Positions 57,841 to 64,000 of a DNA stretch of 64,000 nt are shown here, one piece after another; positions within the stretch are counted from its first letter, which is position 1; every line of letters begins with the position of its first letter. The position numbers and the translations under genes were made by a program. The DNA lies in NCBI GenBank assembly GCA_027924585.1, contig BSBM01000608.1:6512501-6576500 (forward strand), written 5' to 3'. Source of the DNA: Larix kaempferi. Lineage: Eukaryota > Streptophyta > Pinopsida > Pinales > Pinaceae. The notes below the pieces were generated by a model. The model worked only from the letters and a program-made list of their open reading frames with translations, did no database searches and had not been told where the DNA came from.

Positions 57841-58458
57841 TGATATAGGATCTTAACTAAGAGAACAACATGTACAACAAATCTACAGCATATCAATCAT
57901 GGACACAATAATGAAAGCACACAATAGACACAGATTTTACTTAGGGAAAACCATAAAGGTGAAAAACCCCAATAACTTCCTTAGAGATAGATAGAGCAAT
58001 GATACAACCAGAATATAAGAGATAGTCTTCTCCTATCAGCAGAGCCTCCTCCTCCACAAGTGCGCCACTCTCCCAAGTGTGAGTGAGAGAATAGAATTTG
58101 TAAAATGAGAGAGACACACTCTCTATTTATACACTAACTTGACTTGACCTTTACTCAACTAGGTCGGCCTCAACTTAACCACTTAACATAATGCTGACTA
58201 GGCCAACCCCCACTAGGGTGGTCTAATAACCCTTTGGCCCACATGGCCGACCGTCAATAGGGTGGTCTAATAACCCTTTGACCCACATGACTTATATAGG
58301 GCCGACCCCAACAAGGTGGTCTAATAACCCATCAAGTATAAGTTACGACACTTACAATATAAATGACGACACTTCCGTATAGAGGAATAATAACATCTCT
58401 ATAGGAATACAATATACATATATGTGAAATATATTCCGAAGTTACATATACATCAACA
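57841..58458 (-). mobile_element. Copia B 3' LTR
   Basis: Homologous to copia A's LTR; on the minus strand starts TGTTGATGTATATG after the tract AAGAGGGAG. TATA-type TATAAATAG at about 58128-58120 (minus). It contains three diverged copies of GGTGGTCTAATAACCC (58217, 58261, 58315). 618 bp, shorter than in A by an internal deletion. Confidence 0.8.
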
Positions 58459-58711
58459 CTCCCTCTTAACTAGGAAGGTATTTCTCCACATAGGTCTTCT
58501 AGCACAAGTCTTCTTCTTTGGATCATCATCACTGGATAATCGTCATCGAGTCATCATCATCGTCACTGCTGTTGCTATCTCAATCAATCTCTGAATCTAC
58601 TCGTCATAGGAAGTTCTATAGAGCCAGTCCTTTTTCATACTGGATGTAGGCCCACCACTTGCAGGTCTTCGTCATCACTGGCCATACTGTGGAATCCTCA
58701 GGACTTATTAC

Positions 58712-59300
58712 GTGCGTCACAAAACCTTGAAAGAGCATCCCAGGCTGTTACGAGCACATGGCACTACCTATAGGATCTCCCAGGGCCATATTATATGTGA
58801 CCTCACCACAAAACCTCGCAAGAGCATCTCAGGCTATTACGAGCACACAGCTCTACCTATAGGATCGCCCAGGGACAGATTATATGTGGTCACCACAAAA
58901 CCTTGCAAGAGCATCCCAGGCTGTTATGAGCACACAACTCTACCTATAGGATCTCCCAGGGACATATTATATGTGGTCATGGAAAAACCTCGCAAGAGCA
59001 TCCCAGGACTTACTACGGGCACACAGCCCAACCTATTGGATCTCCCAGGGACAGATTATATGCCATAGGACAAAACCTCGAAAGAGCATCTGCTAGAAAT
59101 CCCAGGGCCAGATTATATTCCATAGGAAAAACCTCGAAAGACTATTTGCAGATCTCCCAGGGCCAAATTATATGTCCTCCCAGAGCAAAACCTCGAAAGA
59201 GCATTTGCTAGATATCCCAGGCCCAAATTACATGCCATAGGCAAAACCTCGAAAGACTATCTGCAAATCTCCCAGGGCCAAATTATATGCTCATCTACAC
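58712..59300. repeat. Tandem repeats of 60-100 bp in copia B 3' UTR
   Basis: About eight units built on AAAACCTCGAAAGAGCATCCCAGG-like and ATCTCCCAGGGCCAAATTATATG-like blocks; the first four carry an extra GAGCACACAGCTCTACCTATAGG block. Diverged copies of this unit are also in copia A at about 53430-53750. Confidence 0.85.
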
Positions 59301-59659
59301 AACCTCATCCACGGCCATAGAGTATCCACCTGATACTCACCATACATCATCCTAATGTACACATGATCATCCTGATCATCATCACTACAACATCCTGCTG
59401 CATGTCATCTGGAGCAACATCCTAAAGCTCGTCATCCATGATCATCCTGATCATACAATGCATCTACCTGATGCATACCAAGTATCTACCTGATACATAT
59501 CATCATACATGATCCACCTGATCATACAGTGTATCCACCTGATACAAATACAAATACATGATACATATCACCATACATGATCCACCTGATCATACAATGT
59601 ATCCACCTGATACATATACAGATACATGGTCCAAGCATCCAACATGATGCATATACAAA

Positions 59660-59850
59660 ATACATATGAATGATCCTACTGATCATATCCAGCATCCAAC
59701 ATGATGTGTACATACATATAAATGATCCAACTGATCATATCCAGCATCCAACATGATGCATACATATACATATAAATGATCCAACTGATCATATCCAACA
59801 TCCAACATGATGCATACATACATATATAAATGATCCAACTGATCATACAA
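59660..59850. repeat. 53-bp minisatellite in copia B 3' UTR
   Basis: TGATCCAACTGATCATATCC starts units at 59671, 59723, 59778 and 59831, each with CATCCAACATGATGCATAC. It contains TGATCA palindromes. Related but looser repeats extend back to about 59340. Confidence 0.85.
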
Positions 59851-59964
59851 AGAAGAAACCAGAACATCATCCTGATGCTCATCATCTAGCGCTTACATCC
59901 ACAGCTATGTGAAGGATCCTCCTTCCAACATGCTTGGAATGGCTTCAGCAAATGTGTCCATCAC

Positions 59965-60374
59965 TTCTTCCTTGAAGTGTCATCAATCTGAAGAACGCCA
60001 AGCCTCTCCCTGAAGTACTCGAACTTCACCCTAGATAGTGGCTTCGTCAACACATCTGTAATCTACTTGTCCGTCACAATGTACAGGAGCTTCACAGCTC
60101 CTCTCTGCACCATATCCCTGATATAGTGATATTTGATATCTATGTGTTTCGACCTGTCATGAAACATTGGGTTCTCGGACATCTTCACACAACTCTGGTT
60201 ATCACAAAAGATACTAGTAGCATCCAACGGGAGATCAAATAACTCAGTCAGTAGCTTCCGTAGCCATACTGCCTCACAACTAGCTGAACAAGCTGCAACA
60301 TACTCTGCCTCAGCTGTACTCAGTGCTATGCAGGACTGCTTCCTACTAAACCAAGAGATCACACCTGATCCCAT
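59965..60374 (-). pseudogene. Copia B RNase H
   Basis: Motifs in order: ISWFSRKQSCIALSTAEAEY, AACSASCEAVWLRKLL, FCDNQSCV, MFHDRSKHIDIKYHYIRDM, stop at 60063, then a readable LTKPL-like end to about 59965. Clear Ty1/copia RNase H, one nonsense codon, about 85% similar at the protein level to copia A's fragment where both exist. Confidence 0.9.
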
Positions 60375-60574
60375 ACTGAAGCAACATCCATATGTGCTCT
60401 TCCTATCTGTAGCACTACCAGCCCAATCTGAGTCAACATAACCCTACAGGTTAAACATTTTATTCGCTTCATACCTGAGCCCATAATCAACTGTACCCTT
60501 CAGGTAACTCAGAACATGCTTTACAACAACCCGATGAACACTCCTCGGATCTTTCAGGAACTGACTTAATGTGT

Positions 60575-61337
60575 TCACAACAAAGAAATATCTCGTCTCG
60601 TGTTCATCAGGTACATCAAGGACCCAATCATCTGACGATACATAGAGACATCAACTGGCTCAGATGAAGAATCACAAAGAAGCTTCAGATTCGATGCCAT
60701 AGGTGTGGCCATGGCCTTGCAATCCATCATCCCGAACCTCTTCAGGATCTCTACTGCATACTTCCCTTGTCCAAGGAAGATTCCATTTGTACTCTGCCAC
60801 ACCTCCATGCCAAAAACAAACAGTGCATCATCCCCAAGTTCTTCATCTCAAACTCGACAGCAAGATTCTGCTGCGTGTCGGCAATCAATCTATCTTCACC
60901 TGTAACAAACAGGTTATCCACATACAAAAGTAGTATCACTGGATTGCCTTCCTCAACCTTGTAGTAAAGGTTGGAATCCGCTTTACTCTTGGTAAATCCC
61001 AAACTGGATAGAAAGATGTCTATCCTACGAAGTTTTGCACACATATATGACTACACCATTCAAGAAGGTTATCTTGAAATCCATCTGGTGTATCTTCTAT
61101 TTCATCACTTTTATATTTCTCTATGCTGCCATATGCAGCATGCTTGATCTAATAGTTCCATTTGGAAGTCACAACATACTTCCCTTCAGCTCTTGGGACC
61201 GCATCCCAAACATTGTTCTTCATGATCGACGGATCATGGCATTCTTCCCGTATCCTGGGAACTTCAATATCTTCAATAGATAATTTTGTTGCTTGAACAA
61301 ATGTTGTAGTCCTTCTTTTGGAGGTGATGGTATACAA
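60575..61337 (-). pseudogene. Copia B reverse transcriptase with central deletion
   Basis: The N-terminal RT (61337-61149) reads RIREECHDPSIMKNN, AEGKYVVTSKW. Then after a gap KLRRIDIFLSSLGFTKSKAD and ILLLYVDNLFVTGED (61044-60751). The active site Y-V-D-D has become Y-V-D-N, and the palm upstream is deleted. The segment 60808-60575 (GKYAVEILKRFGMMDCKAM, YRQMIGSLMYL) overlaps in another frame, so there is also a frameshift. Non-functional. Confidence 0.85.
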
Positions 61338-61779
61338 TCTTTCCTACACAACAAGTTAAATTGCATGATTAGAAAACATCTCATAGTTTTCAGAACAAAT
61401 TCTTACACATAAAGAAATATGTCATACAGTCATGTAATTATCACTTAGCCAATGCTTCAATACAACATTTATCCATATTCCGTAACTTTCTATGTGCCTT
61501 CCAATCTCTACCAGAACATTGTTAAGAGTGTGCACAACTCCTAACATGTCAGCAAAGAGGTTTGATTCTAGATAAATAGAAATGGAATGTTGTACAGTGC
61601 CATAGGCCACTTACCCATGTATATTAGTTGTATACTGTTCATCAATGCAACTATTCTAATATGCATAATACACAACCTAATTCTAGGAACATAAGCATAT
61701 ACATCATTGAATAACATTATGTAAGAAATGACAATTAAAATACTTATCTTTGTTTGGTTGCTGGGTGGACTCCCTCTAA

Positions 61780-61845
61780 ATCTTTGCAACTCCATTCTGA
61801 CGTGGATTGTGAGAAGTGGTCAACTCCCTCTGAATATCTGCATCC
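61780..61845 (-). pseudogene. Copia integrase motif remnant
   Basis: The minus strand reads ADIQRELTTSHNPRQNGVAK, which matches the conserved G-x-Q-R-E-x-T-x-P-Y-x-P-Q-Q-N-G-V-A-E region containing the catalytic Glu of Ty1/copia integrase; here the Glu codon position reads Lys. Stops lie on both sides. Confidence 0.6.
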
Positions 61846-61849
61846 TTGC

Positions 61850-64000
61850 AGAAACTACTGAAGTGTGCTCCTTTGCTTTCTTGCAGGAACAACTGGAGTG
61901 TGCTCCCTCTTGATATTTGCTTCCTGGATTACCTGTCCTTGAACTTATACCCATCCTTAATCACTATGCATGCTTATTAGTATCATCATTGTGTTATCCT
62001 TGAGGACTCATACATAATCACACATTTATTAGTATAATCTTAATACTATCAAAACACAATAATCTTAAACATGTATAGTCATGATCATTCACATATAATA
62101 AACATTAGTATTCAAGGTTTCAGGGAAGTCTTTTTTTACTCATGCATATTCTTATTTGATCATAGGTCTCTTCTGATTAGTTAAATCATCAATGCATAAA
62201 CCCGTGATTACTCAAACCTATACCTTCATGATTCTTCTGGTTAGTCATATCATCAATTATGGTAAGAAACATAATATGTATACAACCATGACTATCCAAA
62301 CCTATGACTTCATGAATAATCATTATCAATAACACAACAGTATAAGATCCTAACACAAGGTAGGATTCTAACTTGATATAGGAAAACATACCTGGATTAG
62401 CATGCTAGGTAGTTATGTCTAACATACCTGCATAATGTCTTCTGGTTCTCTTTAGTGACTTGTGCTAGTAACCTGCATGTCTCATAAGTTAACCATTATA
62501 GAACCAAGTTATACATACCTCGTAAGTAGATCTTCTATGTGATCCACGACAATGGATGAATCTTTGTCTTCATGTCACCATGATCATATGTTCTTGAAGT
62601 AGAACATGATTTGTCTTTCTTGGTGTACCTTTTATGTTAGCGAACAACATAAACCTCATACAACATCACAATGCATTAGTACAATCATAAGTGTCAAAAC
62701 CTTAATCAATGAATATCTTCTATTAAGGTAATACAACAAGTCTAGTAATTAATCAAGATTGTAGTGTAATGATATGAAGACAAACATATCATAAACTTAA
62801 CCATGAACAAAATTCAAAACATACCTGTAAGCCATACCTGTCAAGATTGCTTGTAATCTTCTTATGGAAGGCCTTAGCCTCATCTCACTGTGAAACAGGA
62901 ACTTCTTCACTTATGCAGGTGACCAATCCATCCTCTTCTAGGATTAACCCAATCCACTTGATTTGCAGGAATTGGATTTGGAGCTGTAATAGGGTTTGTC
63001 AGAGAAACCCCAAAAATTCAAACTTTGAATTTCAAACTTCCGAAAGGACAGAAATATGCGCCTTGATGAGCTAATCGAGCTGGTATTTTCAGAATTTGAA
63101 AACTGCAAAGTTTCACCCCTCGAAATTGCCTTTTAGATTTCCGGATTCATTGGGGAGGACCCTGAATTAGGGTTTGAGTTTCTCGGAGCTTCAACCAACC
63201 AAAATATTTGATTCAAAACTCTAAGCTTCGAATTTTCTGAGGAGCTTCCAGCCGTGGTCACAGATTTCCAAAATTCCAATTTTTGCAGAAGCCCTAATTT
63301 TCCATCTTTCCGATCAAAGTCCCGAACTGGGGTTTGACCAAGCCTGGCATTCTGCCCAACCAAAAAATCTGATCTTGGTCTCTAAATTTTGATTTTGATG
63401 AGTATCATCCAGTCGTGGTCTCCGATTACAAAAATTCCAAATTTCTCCGAAGCCCTAAATTCCGGAAGCCATGAATGAAGGTACTCAAAAATAATTATGT
63501 TTTGACAGAAATATGTACCTAATTTTTTCTGGTGTAACTCCAAATGTTTCGATCCACAGGGTTTGAAATTTTTTCTTGAGATAGCCCAGCCTGTTATCTT
63601 TCCATCCCAATAGGTTTGACCTCAATTGGATTCTCTGAGAGAGATTTATGCCAAGTGTCGCAACGTAACCTATTTATGGGATAATATAGGAGAGCGAACT
63701 TGTATGGCGTGCCACGTGTCACTGGTTCAACTTCGGCCTTGAAATTTTTTTCCTGAGATAGTACAGTATGTGTAATACCTTTCAATTTTTATGAAATTTC
63801 ATTTGAAGCTTCTTATCCCAAGTTATGACCTTTTTCCCAAGGTCACCTGATTTTGACTCAGATTTGGAAGAGGTAGAAACTCTATATTGAACAGATTATA
63901 AATCACAAAGTACAATGAATTAGAGGTTGTCCTTTGGACACAAGGTACATGGGGATCTGGTCTTCGACCTGTAAAAGTTTTAGATCCAAAAAATTATCCA
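61850..64000. other. Terminal stretch, no clear gene
   Basis: Probably the degraded 5' part of copia B. An imperfect direct duplication of about 165 bases lies at 63140-63470 (CAGCCGTGGTC/CAGTCGTGGTC plus AAAATTCCAA). Short frames are not recognisable. Confidence 0.4.

Larger units (their letters stand above)
58459..64000 (-). mobile_element. Ty1/copia element B, internal region, rearranged
   Basis: Reading downward: an integrase motif remnant (about 61840), RT start (61337-61149), RT end (61044-60751), RT tail and connection (60808-60575), RNase H (60374-59965), then a 1.5-kb repeat-rich 3' UTR. About 130 codons of the RT core are deleted between 61149 and 61044. The 5' LTR has not appeared by 64000. 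Confidence 0.7.

Noticed and set aside
58712-59068. + strand frame with repeated YEHTALPIGSPRD blocks
   Set aside because: Translation of tandem 3' UTR repeats of copia B, opposite to the element; not a gene.
61422-61610. Gag-like helical segment (ADMLGVVHTLNNVL) of copia B
   Set aside because: Its place between integrase and RT remnants does not fit gag, and similarity is only a leucine pattern.

Overview
This window is repeat-dominated plant nuclear DNA. I find no intact host gene and no rRNA or tRNA gene. Three diverged host-gene fragments are recognisable: an ATG1-type kinase exon, a threonine deaminase and a SIP-type aquaporin. Layers of decayed LTR retrotransposons, solo LTRs, a plant-type LARD with an initiator-Met tRNA primer site, and low gene density suggest a very large seed-plant genome. 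A gymnosperm or conifer is my best guess, but that is inference only.

Layout. (1) 1-~9.25 kb: the 3' part of a Tat-like Ty3/gypsy element (G1, + strand) with gag knuckle, RT, degenerate RNase H and integrase. After the integrase comes a second RNase H. Then, on the opposite strand, a spliced gene with a plant-mobile-domain-like motif lies immediately downstream of a strikingly regular 34-bp array of inverted repeats. A long repeat-rich 3' UTR and a putative LTR follow. (2) 9.3-15.3 kb: gene fragments, a gypsy RT relic and tandem repeats. (3) 15,366-16,898: solo LTR with perfect target duplication. (4) 16.9-26.1 kb: mostly featureless, with a 365-bp foldback element, a G1-related relic (G2, - strand) and the aquaporin fragment. 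(5) 26,131-39,717: a complete but decayed gypsy element (GB, - strand; LTR pair of 915 bp each, target duplication cacac). Its Gag has five CCHC-type knuckles and it carries a 966-codon extra gene in the envelope position. A solo LTR is nested in its protease. (6) 39.7-43.67 kb: chromodomain-bearing gypsy relic (GC, - strand). (7) 43,670-54,502: Ty1/copia element A (- strand), split by an 8.7-kb LARD (44,631-53,356). (8) 54.5-57.8 kb: a segment E with a 33-bp minisatellite, a TATA box and an unrecognised two-exon gene. (9) 57,841 to the end: copia element B (- strand), strongly rearranged.

Nesting gives a relative order. GC is older than copia A; copia A is older than the LARD and than segment E; E is older than copia B; GB is older than the solo LTR in its protease. 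A recurrent feature is that open frames are broken mainly by TAG at positions where family conservation or context favours Gln (CAG), with very few frameshifts. That is what deamination of CHG-methylated cytosines would produce. All boundaries, target duplications and reading frames were read by eye; family names are from motif recognition, not database searches.
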